This document shows, one piece after another, positions 29,273 through 39,978 of a stretch of DNA of 64,000 nt. The DNA lies in contig NZ_RZMX01000046.1 of the NCBI RefSeq assembly GCF_003992665.1, forward strand, positions 124,001 through 188,000. The letters run 5' to 3'. The position numbers were made by a program, and so were the translations under genes. This stretch comes from Pelagibacterium montanilacus (lineage in GTDB: Bacteria; Pseudomonadota; Alphaproteobacteria; Rhizobiales; Devosiaceae). The notes beneath the pieces were generated by a model. It saw nothing but the letters and a program-made list of their open reading frames with translations. It searched no databases and was not told the origin of the DNA. Position 1 is the stretch's first letter; each line of letters starts with the position of its first letter.

Positions 29273-29364
29273 TGCTTCTCGCGGATCGTCAGAGTTCTGT
29301 GAAAAAACGTCCCGGCTTTTACCAGCCGAAGCCACGCTAGGCCAGTGCGGATTGGGCTTGCGCC

Positions 29365-30348
29365 CTAGCCGACAAAACCCAGCGCGCCATCAAGGGGGCT
29401 GAGCGGAACGGCCTCGGCGATGATCGCCCGCGCCCGCTCTGCGTCCCACCCCATCTGGGCGACGAGCGCGTCGAGCCCGTCAAAGCGCATCTGGCCGCGA
29501 AGATGGGCCAGAAGGGCAATTTCGAGGTGCTGGCCGTAGATGTCGCGATCGAAGTCGAAAATGAACGTCTCGAAGGGGGGGGCCGAGTTGTCGAACATCG
29601 GCTTGCCATAGGCGGCAACGCCGGAATGGACCGCATCGCCCAGCCTGACCCGGACGGCATATACGCCCTGGGCCAGCCGGCAATTGGCCGGCAGGGGCAC
29701 ATTGGCGGTAGGATAGCCCAGCGTCCTGCCGCGCCGGTCGCCCTCGACCACCGTGCCGGTGAGGAAGTGGCGGTAACCGAGCAGGCCGTTCGCGGTCTCG
29801 ACCTCGCCCTCGCTGAGCGCCTCGCGGATGCGCGAGGACGAGATCGCGGCGGTGCCGTCGTCGAGCATCTCGAGCACGTCGACGCCAAAGCCGTGGGCGC
29901 TGCCCTGCGCGCGCAGGAAGTCGGGGGTGCCGGCCCGACCTTTGCCGAAATGGAAATCGGCCCCGACGGCGACCCCGGCGACGCCCAGGGCATCGATGAG
30001 ATAGCGCCCGACGAAATCGGTCGCCTCCACCCCGGCAAGATCGCGGGAAAAGGGCATGACCACCAGCCCGTCAAAGCCGAGCGCTGCAAAGAGCGCCGCC
30101 TTGGCATCGGCATCGGTGAGCCGGTACATGAAGGGCTCGGGCGCAAAGACGTCGCGGGGGTGCGGCTCGAAGGTTAGCGCCAGGAGGGGCGCGCCATTGG
30201 CCCGCGCCCGTTTGCGGGCGGCATCGAAAACGCGCTGGTGGCCAAGATGGCAGCCATCGAAATTGCCGATGGCGACCACGCCGCCGCGAAGAGCGGCAGG
30301 TACGGCGTCGAGCCCGTTGAGCCGGACGAAGGAAGAGCCGGAGGTCAT
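29365..30348 (-). CDS. ribF: bifunctional riboflavin kinase / FAD synthetase
   Basis: RibF phosphorylates riboflavin to FMN and adenylylates it to FAD. The 327-residue protein contains an N-terminal nucleotidyltransferase domain ([16 protein letters not shown], with the [11 protein letters not shown] signature near residues 28-38) and a C-terminal riboflavin kinase domain ([14 protein letters not shown] near 198-211). Length is typical. It lies between a HAD hydrolase gene and ileS, all on the minus strand, the usual Rhizobiales order. The gap to ileS is 92 bp. Confidence 0.96.
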   Translation of the reverse strand: MTSGSSFVRLNGLDAVPAALRGGVVAIGNFDGCHLGHQRVFDAARKRARANGAPLLALTFEPHPRDVFAPEPFMYRLTDADAKAALFAALGFDGLVVMPFSRDLAGVEATDFVGRYLIDALGVAGVAVGADFHFGKGRAGTPDFLRAQGSAHGFGVDVLEMLDDGTAAISSSRIREALSEGEVETANGLLGYRHFLTGTVVEGDRRGRTLGYPTANVPLPANCRLAQGVYAVRVRLGDAVHSGVAAYGKPMFDNSAPPFETFIFDFDRDIYGQHLEIALLAHLRGQMRFDGLDALVAQMGWDAERARAIIAEAVPLSPLDGALGFVG

Positions 30349-30424
30349 GAGGTTTTTATGGCCACACCCGTTTTGGAAAGCGGCGCGAACCTGCCTTTTT
30401 CGCTCCGGCTTGGCAAGAGGCGGC

Positions 30425-31288
30425 CTACCAGGCGAGGCGCGGCATGAAGCCGGCCATGCGCACGCGGCTCACGGACACGAAATCGGCCACCCGCTTGGGG
30501 TCGGGATCGTTGAAGGCGTCGAGTTCCTCGGCGTGGATCGAGCCGGTGATGAACAGGAAGTCGACTCCATACTGGGCGGCGCCCATGGCATCTGTGCGCA
30601 CCGAATCCCCGATGGCGAGGATCTTCTCGCGCCGGATCCGGCGTCCGGCTGCGGCAGCGAGCAGGTTTTCCGCGTGCGCGTAGATGGGGTTGAAGGGCTT
30701 GCCCGCCATCATCACCCTGCCCCCGCGATCCTCATAGGCGTCGGCCAGAGCGCCACCGCAATAGATGATCCGGCCCCCCTCCTCGACCACCTTGTCCGGG
30801 TTGGACGCGATCAGCGGCAAGCCGCGCTCCAGCCAGTGTGTCATCCGGTCTGCATAGTCGGCGGGGGTGTCGTCGTCGCTGTCGAGGTCGGTGACGGCGA
30901 TCGCGGCGGCGTCCTCGACCGAACCGAGCGTGAGGTCCAGCCCCTCAAAGAGCACGTCATCGGATGGCTGGCCGATCCGGTGGACGGTCCTGCCGCGGTA
31001 TTGCTCGAGAAGGGCGCGCGTGACGTCGCCCGACGAGACCACGTCGTCATAGGCGTCGGGCCGGACATTGAGCGCTTCGAGCCCCTCGACGATCGAATGG
31101 CCGGGGCGCGGCGCATTGGTCACGAGCACGACGCGCCCGCCCCCGGCGCGGAAGGCCGCCAACGCCTCGACGGCGGGCTGGTGAGCGGTAACCCCGTCAT
31201 GGACCACGCCCCAGACGTCGCAGAAGATGCCGTCATAGCCGGCGGCGATATCGGAGAGCCCGCAAAGGGCGCGCTTGAGTCCGGTCAT
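30425..31288 (-). CDS. HAD-IIA family hydrolase (TIGR01459-like)
   Basis: A 287-residue HAD-superfamily protein related to NagD. The nucleophile motif is DVWGVVHDG (FCDVWGVVHDG), the second motif is VLVTNAPRP, and the Mg-binding motif is GDSVRTDAMGA with MAGKPFNPIYAHA before it. The cap is of the C2 type. It matches the alphaproteobacterial family usually annotated TIGR01459, found next to ribF. The phosphorylated substrate is unknown. The start MTGLKRALCG follows CAGGAGCACC. The EAL-domain gene lies 22 bp upstream and may be in the same transcript. Confidence 0.88.
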   Translation of the reverse strand: MTGLKRALCGLSDIAAGYDGIFCDVWGVVHDGVTAHQPAVEALAAFRAGGGRVVLVTNAPRPGHSIVEGLEALNVRPDAYDDVVSSGDVTRALLEQYRGRTVHRIGQPSDDVLFEGLDLTLGSVEDAAAIAVTDLDSDDDTPADYADRMTHWLERGLPLIASNPDKVVEEGGRIIYCGGALADAYEDRGGRVMMAGKPFNPIYAHAENLLAAAAGRRIRREKILAIGDSVRTDAMGAAQYGVDFLFITGSIHAEELDAFNDPDPKRVADFVSVSRVRMAGFMPRLAW

Positions 31289-31310
31289 TGGTGCTCCTGA
31301 GCCTGTGGGA

Positions 31311-32531
31311 TCAACGCGCCGCGGCGCTGCGCAAGGTGTCGTTCTCGGCTTCGCGCAGATCCTCGCGCAGCGGACCGGCCGGGCCGATGGCCGGCCCGAG
31401 CGCGAGCCGGATCCGGTCGTCGAGCAGGGTGAGGATCTGCTGCTCGGTGCGCACATTGGACATCACGAGATCGATGCCGAAGCGCTTCATGTAGTCGTCG
31501 ATATCGGCGGAGTGGAAATCGGTGAGGCGCGAAGGCGAATCGGTGAAGGTCCGGGCATCGACGCTCACATAGCGCACGCCGCGCCGCGAGAGATTGCTGA
31601 AATCATGGCGCAGGCTGGGGGCGTCGCGCAGCACCATGCCCACTCCCTGCTCGACGAGGCGATCGATCATGCGCTGCTCGGATTTGTCCAGCACCAGCCA
31701 GTCGGCGGCATCGATCGCAAAGCAGAGATCGGGATTGACCGCCCGGTTGGCCGAAAGGATGGCCACGATCTGGTCCATGGCCTCGGTGCTCGAAAGCGAG
31801 GCGCGCGACATGTCGAGCCAGAGCTTGACGGGGTCGCCGTTCATCCGCGCCCGGCGGATGGTCCGGATGGCTTGCTCGGTGCAGATGCGTTCGAGCCGGC
31901 GGATGACGATGTCGCCTTCCGCGTTCCGCACGGGCATGTAATCGGGGGGATCGGAGAACACACTCTCCTCGAGTTCGAGCCGCGCAACCATATGATAGGC
32001 GACGAGCCGCCGCTGGGGCAGGGTCACGATCGGTTCGGCGTGATGGACGAGGCTGCCGTCCTCGAGCGCCCGGCGCAGCACAGGCAGGGGCACCGAGGGG
32101 ATGCGCAAGTCGGTCAGGGGCGCGCTCTCGCCCCCGGACGCGTCCTTTGACGGCCCGCGTGCGGCCTGGCTTTCGAGCTCGGAGACTGCCTCGGCCACCT
32201 GGCGCACCACGGTCCCCAGAACGCTCATGTCGGCCTCGACCACGTCCATGCGCCCGCCCATGTCCAGATCGTCCAGGACCTTGACGCGCTGGCTGAGCAC
32301 ATGGCCGGCCCGGGCATCGGTCGCCAGCAGGCTTCGCAGATCGGTCAGGGCCTTGTCGAGGCGCACTTCCGCCTGGCGGCGGGCCGCGCGCTCATGGACG
32401 ATCAGGCCGAGAAGGGAAAAGAGGGCGCCCGCGAGCACTGCCTCGATCACCGAAATCCCGAGCGCATACCATCCGGCGGCGGCAATGCCGACGCCGGAAA
32501 GGCCGATCAACAGGAAAATCAGTGCCTGCAC
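31311..32531 (-). CDS. membrane protein with degenerate EAL domain
   Basis: A 406-residue protein with two N-terminal transmembrane helices (about 2-22 and 27-45), a cytoplasmic coiled-coil (about 47-125) and a C-terminal EAL-fold domain from about residue 145. The key catalytic residues of cyclic-di-GMP phosphodiesterases are absent. The EAL/ExLxR motif is replaced by VARLELEE, and the DDFGTG loop has become LRDAPS. So it is unlikely to hydrolyse cyclic-di-GMP and more likely to bind a ligand or protein. The sequence context is typical of Rhizobiales inactive EAL proteins, but its partner is unknown. It is divergent from an NtrC-like regulator. Confidence 0.78.
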   Translation of the reverse strand: MQALIFLLIGLSGVGIAAAGWYALGISVIEAVLAGALFSLLGLIVHERAARRQAEVRLDKALTDLRSLLATDARAGHVLSQRVKVLDDLDMGGRMDVVEADMSVLGTVVRQVAEAVSELESQAARGPSKDASGGESAPLTDLRIPSVPLPVLRRALEDGSLVHHAEPIVTLPQRRLVAYHMVARLELEESVFSDPPDYMPVRNAEGDIVIRRLERICTEQAIRTIRRARMNGDPVKLWLDMSRASLSSTEAMDQIVAILSANRAVNPDLCFAIDAADWLVLDKSEQRMIDRLVEQGVGMVLRDAPSLRHDFSNLSRRGVRYVSVDARTFTDSPSRLTDFHSADIDDYMKRFGIDLVMSNVRTEQQILTLLDDRIRLALGPAIGPAGPLREDLREAENDTLRSAAAR

Positions 32532-32710
32532 GCCATATCCAACCAGAATCGCCCGGGACAGGCGTAAGTTCTAGCACCCCCACGATCTGGGCAAAAGCGT
32601 GGCTGCGCCACAAATGGGCCGATGCCAACGGTTTGTTTACCCTAACCAATCGATAATCGGCCTGCGCTCTTTGGCGCCAATGTCCATCTGGCAGGGAGAA
32701 CTTCCCGAAC

Positions 32711-34141
32711 ATGCGCTCCGGATCGCAATCCGCCGCAGAGGTGAGCTTTCTGCTCGTCGACACTGCGCTCGACGCTGCACGGGCAACCGAGGCGACCCTG
32801 CGCGCCCAGTGGGGCCAAGGGGTGCGCATTAAGCACTGCACCACGGGGAGCGCGGCGCTGACCTGCCTGGCCGGTTCACGATACGACGTGGTGCTGGCCG
32901 ATTCCCGGACGCTGCGCGACATCGGCAACGCGCCAGAACAGGGCATGACGCGGCTGGCGCGGGCTGCCGAGGGAGCGCTGCTGATCGCGCTTTCCGAGGC
33001 CGCTTCGGTATCCTCGGCGGTGGCGGCGATGCAGGCGGGTGCCCATGATTTCCTGGCCAAGCCAATCGGGGGCGCAGCGCTGGCGTGCCGGCTCGAAGAA
33101 CTGGGCCAGCGCCATGGCAAGGCGCGCGCGCTCGGCTGCGAGGCGGCGGAAGGCACCGATGGCGATTTCGAGGGCTTTGTCGGCAAATCGCCCCAGATGC
33201 ACGCGATCTACGATCAGATCGTGCGGGCTGCGCCCTCCTCGGCGCCGGTGTTTATCACCGGCGAGAGCGGAACGGGCAAGGAAGTGAGCGCCGAAGCGCT
33301 GCACCGGCGCTCGCCCCGGGCCAAGCGCGCCTTCATCGCGCTCAACGCCGCAGCCATTCCCCACGAATTGATGGAAGCCGAGCTGTTCGGCGCGGTCCGT
33401 GGCGCCTATACCGGGGCCCATCAGGACAGGGCCGGCGCCATCGAGCTGGCGGACAAGGGCACCCTGTTCCTCGACGAGATCGGGGAAATGGACCTCGCTT
33501 TGCAATCGAAACTCCTGCGCTTTCTCCAGACAGGCACGATCACACGGGTCGGGGAATCGCGGTCGCGCGCCGTGGATGTGCGGGTCGTGTGCGCGACCAA
33601 CCGCAATCCCATGCAGCTCGTGAGCGAGAAGAAGTTCCGCGAGGATCTCTTTTACCGCCTGCACGTCCTGCCGATCCATTTGCCCCCGCTCCGGCAGCGG
33701 CCATCGGACATCCTGCCGCTCGCTCAGTGCTTTCTCGCCCGTTTCGCGGCCGAGGAGAACAAGCGGTTCCGAGGCATGGACCCGGACGCCGCCGATCTGT
33801 TCGTAGCGCGCGAATGGCCCGGCAATGTGCGCCAGCTCCAGAATCTGGTGCGCCGGATCGTCGTGATGTTCGATGGTGGCGAGGTGACCGCCGATATGGT
33901 GATGGCGGCCGATATCGAGGCCCGCGGCCGCCACATGCTCGAGTTACCGCATGTCGCCCCCGATGGCGCGCGCGAGATCGAACCCATGTGGCGCCAGGAG
34001 CAGCGGATCATCGAGGACGCGCTCGCGGCGTTCGGGGGCAATATCGCCCGCGCGGCAGCGGCGCTGGAAATCAGCCCGTCGACTATCTACCGCAAGAAGG
34101 TGAGCTGGGAGCGTCAGGGCAGGCTGAGCGGCGCGGCATGA
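32711..34141 (+). CDS. sigma-54-dependent response-regulator-like transcription factor
   Basis: This 476-residue protein has an NtrC layout: receiver-like domain (1-130), AAA+ sigma-54 activator domain (about 155-385) and a Fis-type helix-turn-helix (about 425-470, NIARAAAALEISPSTIYRKK). The AAA+ part is complete, with Walker A GESGTGKE, the sigma-54 contact GAYTGA, Walker B LFLDEIGEM and an R-finger region. The receiver keeps the phosphoacceptor D64 and the lysine in FLAKP but has LLVDTALD where a pair of acidic residues is expected, so phosphorylation may be weakened. The start follows GGGAGAA. No kinase gene is adjacent, and the target is unknown. Confidence 0.88.
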   Translation: MRSGSQSAAEVSFLLVDTALDAARATEATLRAQWGQGVRIKHCTTGSAALTCLAGSRYDVVLADSRTLRDIGNAPEQGMTRLARAAEGALLIALSEAASVSSAVAAMQAGAHDFLAKPIGGAALACRLEELGQRHGKARALGCEAAEGTDGDFEGFVGKSPQMHAIYDQIVRAAPSSAPVFITGESGTGKEVSAEALHRRSPRAKRAFIALNAAAIPHELMEAELFGAVRGAYTGAHQDRAGAIELADKGTLFLDEIGEMDLALQSKLLRFLQTGTITRVGESRSRAVDVRVVCATNRNPMQLVSEKKFREDLFYRLHVLPIHLPPLRQRPSDILPLAQCFLARFAAEENKRFRGMDPDAADLFVAREWPGNVRQLQNLVRRIVVMFDGGEVTADMVMAADIEARGRHMLELPHVAPDGAREIEPMWRQEQRIIEDALAAFGGNIARAAAALEISPSTIYRKKVSWERQGRLSGAA

Positions 34142-34158
34142 CGCCGGGCCAGCCCGTC

Positions 34159-34263
34159 TGGAGCGTATCCTGTTGTGATTGAATCGGAACAGGAGCTCCA
34201 AGTCTTCGATGTGTCGCGTTTGCGAACCGGAAACGTGTTTCCACTTTTTCTGAAAACGCTCTA
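34159..34263 (+). repeat. full copy of the two-hairpin dispersed repeat
   Basis: From TGGAGCGTATCCTG through the palindrome CCTGTTGTGATTGAATCGG to the second hairpin and CGCTCTA, this copy matches the ones at 22559 and 60899. Its last three bases, CTA at 34261-34263, form the TAG stop of the glycosyltransferase 39 gene on the minus strand. Confidence 0.85.
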
Positions 34264-35790
34264 AGGCCGGTACCCTTCGGCGCGATAAAGCTGGATATCG
34301 TCCAACTCCACAACCCCGCCCCGGGTGATCCCGATGGTCTCGAGATGCTCGATGGTTTCGAACGCTTCCTCGATGCGATCGGGCACGCTGCCCACGCGGC
34401 TGCTCTGGACCACCACATAGGCGTCCCAGCCTGTAAGCGCCTCGAGATTCACATTGTAGGCCAGGTTGCGCGCATCGTCCGAAAGACAGGCGAGCGGGAG
34501 GCGTCCGGCGACCTGGGGATCGACGTGGCCGCACTCGATCCAGCCGGTGCTCGCAACGAACGTCTCGGGCTGATCGAACGCGCCGCGCGCCGCGAGGGCG
34601 ACACCAAGTTCGCGCCAGTGCAATTGCAAGGCCGTGGGGTCCTCCCAGTCTCCGGGGAACATCTGGCGCGCCCAGCCGGTGGCGGCATGCGAGACAAGCA
34701 GCGTCAAGACGACGAGCGTGGTGATCGCCGAGCCATAGAGCCAGAACCGGATGAACGGCCCGTTGCGGCGCGCGGCCCAGCCGCCCATCAGAATAAACAG
34801 CATCAGATAGCCGGGCGCCTGCCAGTGGAAATGGAACTGGGTATCGGCCCACAAGGCCACGAGGGTGAAGAACAGGATCGGCGGCCAGCCGATATAGGCC
34901 AGAAGCGCGGCCGAGCCCGACGGCGCGCCGGTGGGATATTGCCCGCGCGGGCCGGCAACCAGCGCTCTGGCCCCAAACCAAAGGGCCGGTATGGCCAGCC
35001 AGGGGACCATATAGAGCAATTGCCCCCAGATCATGCGCAGCAGACGGTCCCAATGGAGTTCGCCGCCGAGCGCCCGTCCGCCCTGAAAGCCGAAGGAGGC
35101 CCAGTCGGTCTGGTAGTTCCACGCGATGACCGGAGAGAAAACGAGCAGCGCTACGGCCAGCGCCACCCAGGGCGCGCGATGGGCGAGCCAGGGCCGTGCG
35201 GTGGAATTGGAAAGCAGGAACAGCCCCGTTCCCGCCACGAGAAATACCGCATGGTATTTGGAAAGGAATGTGAGCCCCAGAAGCAGGCCGGCCAGTCCCC
35301 ACCAGAGATAGGGCCGACGCTGGCCGGCCCTGCCGATGAGGATCTCAAGCAGAACCAGCACCGTGGCGAGCCAGAACATCAGCATGGGCGCGTCCGGCTG
35401 CATCCAGCTGCCCACCGAAAGGGAAAACAGCACGCAGGCATTGACGATCAGCGCGGCATAGAAACCCCCGAGCGGGGAATAGAGCCGGCGGCCGATCATG
35501 TAGACGAACAGGGTCGAGACCGAGAACATGAGGACGAACGGGGCCCGGAGCACCCATGTCGCCTCGCTTCCGGTCCACTCGCGCATCGCCCAGATGACCC
35601 ACAGCGAAAGGGGCGGCTGGTCGAAATAGCTCAGGTGCAGGACGCGGGAGGAGGAGAGGTAATAGGCCTCTCCCGTGCCCCAGCCGATCGCCCAGGCGCC
35701 GATCATGCGCAGAACGAAGGTGATCCCGATCAGCACAAGGGTCGCCTGAAGCGGCGTGAACGGCCCTACCCTGTCGCCTTGCCCAGCCAT
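34261..35790 (-). CDS. GT39-type membrane glycosyltransferase
   Basis: A 509-residue polytopic membrane protein of the GT-C type, resembling the glycosyltransferase family 39/ArnT group. It has about 11-12 transmembrane helices. Near the N-terminus the loop sequence GEAYYLSSSRVLHLSYFDQP contains acidic and aromatic residues as in the DE-type polyprenyl-phosphate-sugar binding loops, and a PDAPMLMF segment follows. It probably transfers a sugar from a polyprenyl-phosphate donor to an envelope acceptor. The start is coupled to the upstream GT2-GtrA gene by a TGATG overlap, suggesting the GT2 protein makes its donor. Its stop lies in a dispersed repeat. Acceptor unknown. Confidence 0.8.
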   Translation of the reverse strand: MAGQGDRVGPFTPLQATLVLIGITFVLRMIGAWAIGWGTGEAYYLSSSRVLHLSYFDQPPLSLWVIWAMREWTGSEATWVLRAPFVLMFSVSTLFVYMIGRRLYSPLGGFYAALIVNACVLFSLSVGSWMQPDAPMLMFWLATVLVLLEILIGRAGQRRPYLWWGLAGLLLGLTFLSKYHAVFLVAGTGLFLLSNSTARPWLAHRAPWVALAVALLVFSPVIAWNYQTDWASFGFQGGRALGGELHWDRLLRMIWGQLLYMVPWLAIPALWFGARALVAGPRGQYPTGAPSGSAALLAYIGWPPILFFTLVALWADTQFHFHWQAPGYLMLFILMGGWAARRNGPFIRFWLYGSAITTLVVLTLLVSHAATGWARQMFPGDWEDPTALQLHWRELGVALAARGAFDQPETFVASTGWIECGHVDPQVAGRLPLACLSDDARNLAYNVNLEALTGWDAYVVVQSSRVGSVPDRIEEAFETIEHLETIGITRGGVVELDDIQLYRAEGYRP

Positions 35791-36929
35791 CAGTCGCGCC
35801 ACGTGAACATCCGGGTTACCGCATAATTGAAGACCACGCTCATCACGACGCCGGCGATGCCCGCAACAAAGACATTGGTGAGCTGTGCCTCGTATATGAC
35901 GCTGGCGACCGAGACGTTGGCAACGGTGCCGAAGCTGCACACGAGATAGAAACTGAGCAGGCCAGTCCAGAACCGGCGCCCGGTCAGGCGCTTGTCGGCA
36001 TAGGTCAGCTCGTTGTTGAGAATGTAGTTGGACGTCATGGCGACCACGGTGGCCGCGAGCTGGCCATTGGCGAAGTTGAACTCGGCGACGAACAGGAAAA
36101 AGGCCAGCGCCGCCATGTGCACGACCACGCCCGTGGCCCCCACCAGCGAGAACAGCAGAAAGCTCGTGGGCAGGACGCCCCGGGAAATCTTGGAGACGAT
36201 CAGCCCCAGGAACTGGGCGACGATCAGCGGGCTCATCTTGCTTTCACCGGCGTGGCGCGGACGGAAGCTGTAGGGCACCTCGGCGATGGCGAGTTCCCCG
36301 TCCTTGAGCCGGTCGGCCGAAACAACGATGTCGAGAAGGATCTTGAAACCTTCCCTGGAAAGGGACGGGACGACCGTGTTGAAGAGGCTTCGGGGCATGA
36401 GGAAAAAGCCGCTCATGGGATCAGAGAGCGTCTTGCCCGTCAGGATGCCCGAGAGCCGGGTGGCCAGCGTCGAGCCGGCCTGGCGGCTTTTGGTGAACCC
36501 GGCCGACGAATTGCCCTCTCCGGTATAGCGGGACCCCACGACGATATCGGCGCCCGCTTCCGCCTCGGCAAGCATCAAGGGGAGGATCGTTTCGTCGTGC
36601 TGGTGGTCCGCGTCTATCACCGCAACGAAGTCCGCGGCACTCGAGGCCATGCCCTCAATGCACGCCGAAGAAAGCCCCCTGCGACCGAAACGATGAATGC
36701 AGCGCACGTTCGGCCGTTCGGCGGCCAGGGATTTGGCGAGCTCGGCAGTGCCATCGGGGCTGTTGTCGTCGACCACAATGATCTCGAAAGTGATGCCCTC
36801 GAGCGCGCGCTGGAGCTTTTCGACCAGAGGCTCGATATTGTCATGCTCGTTAAAGGTGGGCACGATGACCGACAGGCGCGGCCGGACGGCTCCCCGCACC
36901 GACGGCGCGGGCGCTGACGTCGAAGACAT
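35790..36929 (-). CDS. GT2 polyprenyl-phosphate sugar synthase fused to GtrA domain
   Basis: The 379-residue protein joins a cytoplasmic GT-A domain (LSVIVPTFNEHDNIEPLVEK, IIVVDDNSPDGT with the nucleotide-binding DD, and DADHQH) to a C-terminal GtrA-like domain of four helices (about 245-375, including NYILNNELTYADKR). This is the arrangement of dolichol/undecaprenyl-phosphate mannose or glucose synthases fused to a lipid-linked-sugar flippase module. It should load a sugar on a polyprenyl carrier and help flip it. The following GT39 gene overlaps its stop (TGATG), so the two probably act as one pathway. Substrate sugar is not predictable from sequence. Confidence 0.85.
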   Translation of the reverse strand: MSSTSAPAPSVRGAVRPRLSVIVPTFNEHDNIEPLVEKLQRALEGITFEIIVVDDNSPDGTAELAKSLAAERPNVRCIHRFGRRGLSSACIEGMASSAADFVAVIDADHQHDETILPLMLAEAEAGADIVVGSRYTGEGNSSAGFTKSRQAGSTLATRLSGILTGKTLSDPMSGFFLMPRSLFNTVVPSLSREGFKILLDIVVSADRLKDGELAIAEVPYSFRPRHAGESKMSPLIVAQFLGLIVSKISRGVLPTSFLLFSLVGATGVVVHMAALAFFLFVAEFNFANGQLAATVVAMTSNYILNNELTYADKRLTGRRFWTGLLSFYLVCSFGTVANVSVASVIYEAQLTNVFVAGIAGVVMSVVFNYAVTRMFTWRD

Positions 36930-37033
36930 GATCTGGTACCGGTCCCCTTGATTGCAGGCGGCGCAAGAACGAGATGCGCCCCAAAGCGCATAGCAAGCGC
37001 GGCAGGCAGATGCAAAATTTTACGACCCTTGTC

Positions 37034-37063
37034 CTTGACTCTTTTCGGCCTGCTGCCTATCTC
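37034..37063 (+). promoter_or_regulatory. groESL promoter
   Basis: TTGACT at 37035-37040 and TATCTC at 37058-37063 are separated by 17 bases, a standard spacing. Read as CTTG (37034-37037) with CCTATCT it also fits an alphaproteobacterial RpoH (sigma-32) promoter, so it may respond to both sigma factors. It lies just upstream of the CIRCE element. Confidence 0.75.
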
Positions 37064-37074
37064 AAGCTCAGCTA

Positions 37075-37101
37075 TTGGCACTCTCTGATTGAGAGTGCTA
37101 A
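37075..37101 (+). promoter_or_regulatory. CIRCE operator for HrcA
   Basis: TTGGCACTC (37075-37083), a 9-base spacer, then GAGTGCTAA (37093-37101) match the CIRCE inverted repeat with one mismatch in the left arm. It is between the promoter and groES, the usual place for HrcA repression of the chaperonin operon. Confidence 0.95.
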
Positions 37102-37149
37102 CAGCGGAGGATAACTGGCTTTTTCAATCTTACGTTCCAAGGAGCGACC

Positions 37150-37440
37150 ATGAGCTTCCGTCCCCTGCACGACCGGGTTGTCGTCCGGCGCGTCGACAGC
37201 GAAGAAAAGACCGCTGGCGGCATCATCATCCCCGACACCGCAAAGGAAAAGCCCTCCGAGGGCGTCGTCGTCTCCGTGGGCCCAGGCGCCCGTGACGACA
37301 GCGGCAAGGTGACCCCGCTCGACGTGAAGGCGAACGACCGCGTTCTCTTTGGCAAGTGGAGCGGCACCGAGGTCAAGGTCAACGGTGAAGACCTGCTGAT
37401 CATGAAAGAATCCGACATCATGGGCGTGATCGAGAATTAA
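37150..37440 (+). CDS. groES: co-chaperonin GroES
   Basis: GroES caps the GroEL folding chamber. The 96-residue protein begins [20 protein letters not shown] and contains the mobile loop [19 protein letters not shown] (about residues 20-38) and the ending SDIMGVIEN. Both are family-typical and the length is normal. A ribosome site AAGGAG precedes the ATG. The CIRCE element and the promoter lie upstream and groEL follows 46 bp downstream, so the two form one heat-shock operon. Confidence 0.98.
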   Translation: MSFRPLHDRVVVRRVDSEEKTAGGIIIPDTAKEKPSEGVVVSVGPGARDDSGKVTPLDVKANDRVLFGKWSGTEVKVNGEDLLIMKESDIMGVIEN

Positions 37441-37486
37441 TTTTCTCGGGCGTCCTTTTTTCCACCTTTCCAAGGAGCAGAATTAA

Positions 37487-39130
<1,644 letters not shown>

Positions 39131-39182
39131 TCGGGTCCATTCCGACTTACCCGATCCAGACCTCTCCAGGGTCTCGAACGGA

Positions 39183-39212
39183 GGGCGGTTCCGAAAGGGG
39201 CCGCCCTTTTTT
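39183..39212 (+). terminator. Rho-independent terminator of groESL
   Basis: GGGCGG pairs with CCGCCC around a GAAA-containing loop, followed by TTTTTT (39207-39212), 52 bp after the groEL stop. Confidence 0.9.
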
Positions 39213-39394
39213 GTTGGGCACAGCACGGGCCCAAGAGCGCATCAACGAGTCTGCAAGCCCTGCGGATCACGGGGTTCCCGGCACGTTTTTGTGAACCGGG
39301 CGTCCTGATCTGGCGGCAAATCCCTCGCGTTCAAGTGCCAGTTCGGGCGACGCGAAGACGCCCGGCGCTCCCAAGAGACATTTGGAGGACCATC

Positions 39395-39901
39395 ATGACC
39401 GCTCTCAAGACCCTCGCCGTTGCATCGATGCTCACCGTCAGCCCGCTCGTGGCCGGCGCCGGCTTTGCCCAGATGGCTTCGGCCCCCGGCAACGTCGTTG
39501 AAGTTGCGTCCGAGGCCGGCACGTTCGAAACCCTGCTCGCTGCAGCCACCGCCGCCGGTCTCGCCGACGCATTGGCGACCACCGACGACATCACCGTGTT
39601 CGCACCCAGCGACGAGGCCTTTGCCGCCCTGCCTGAAGGCACAGTGGAAGGCCTGCTCGAGGACACCGATGCGCTCGCAGCCATCCTGACCGCGCATGTC
39701 GTGCCGTCGGTCATCATGTCGGGCGACATCGCCGAGGGTGACACCGAAGTGGCGACGCTGAACGAAGACGCACCGCTGACCGTCACCAATGACGGCATGA
39801 GCGTCACGGTTTCGCTTTCGAACACCGCAACGGTCGTGACCGCCGATGTGGAAGCCTCGAACGGCGTGATCCACGTCATCGACGCGGTTCTTCTGCCCTG
39901 A
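39395..39901 (+). CDS. fasciclin (FAS1) domain secreted protein
   Basis: A 168-residue precursor with a signal peptide (about 1-25, hydrophobic core ending AGAGFAQ) and a single FAS1 domain. Its hallmarks are present: FETLLAAATAAGLADAL, the H1-type TVFAPSDEAFAALP, ILTAHVVPS and the H2-type IHVIDAVLLP at the end. FAS1 proteins are extracellular or periplasmic and take part in adhesion, but the bacterial role is usually unknown. The ATG follows TTTGGAGGACC; an upstream start extends the frame but adds no family sequence. The transcript ends at a strong hairpin terminator at 40040. Confidence 0.9.
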   Translation: MTALKTLAVASMLTVSPLVAGAGFAQMASAPGNVVEVASEAGTFETLLAAATAAGLADALATTDDITVFAPSDEAFAALPEGTVEGLLEDTDALAAILTAHVVPSVIMSGDIAEGDTEVATLNEDAPLTVTNDGMSVTVSLSNTATVVTADVEASNGVIHVIDAVLLP

Positions 39902-39978
39902 CCGGTGATCCACGCGCCGACGGGGCGCGTAACTGACTGGCGTTTCAGCGACATCCGCTGCTCTGAAGCGTTTCCTTT

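Noticed and set aside
26218-29335. Long antisense frames opposite ileS, rluB and other genes
   Set aside because: High GC content keeps antisense and alternate frames open. Their products are Arg-, Gly- and Ala-rich with no family motifs and no ribosome sites.
35790-35940. Longer N-terminus of the GT39-type protein
   Set aside because: The extra 50 residues overlap the GT2-GtrA gene in another frame and are Arg- and Cys-rich without membrane character, so the TGATG-coupled ATG at 35790 is preferred.
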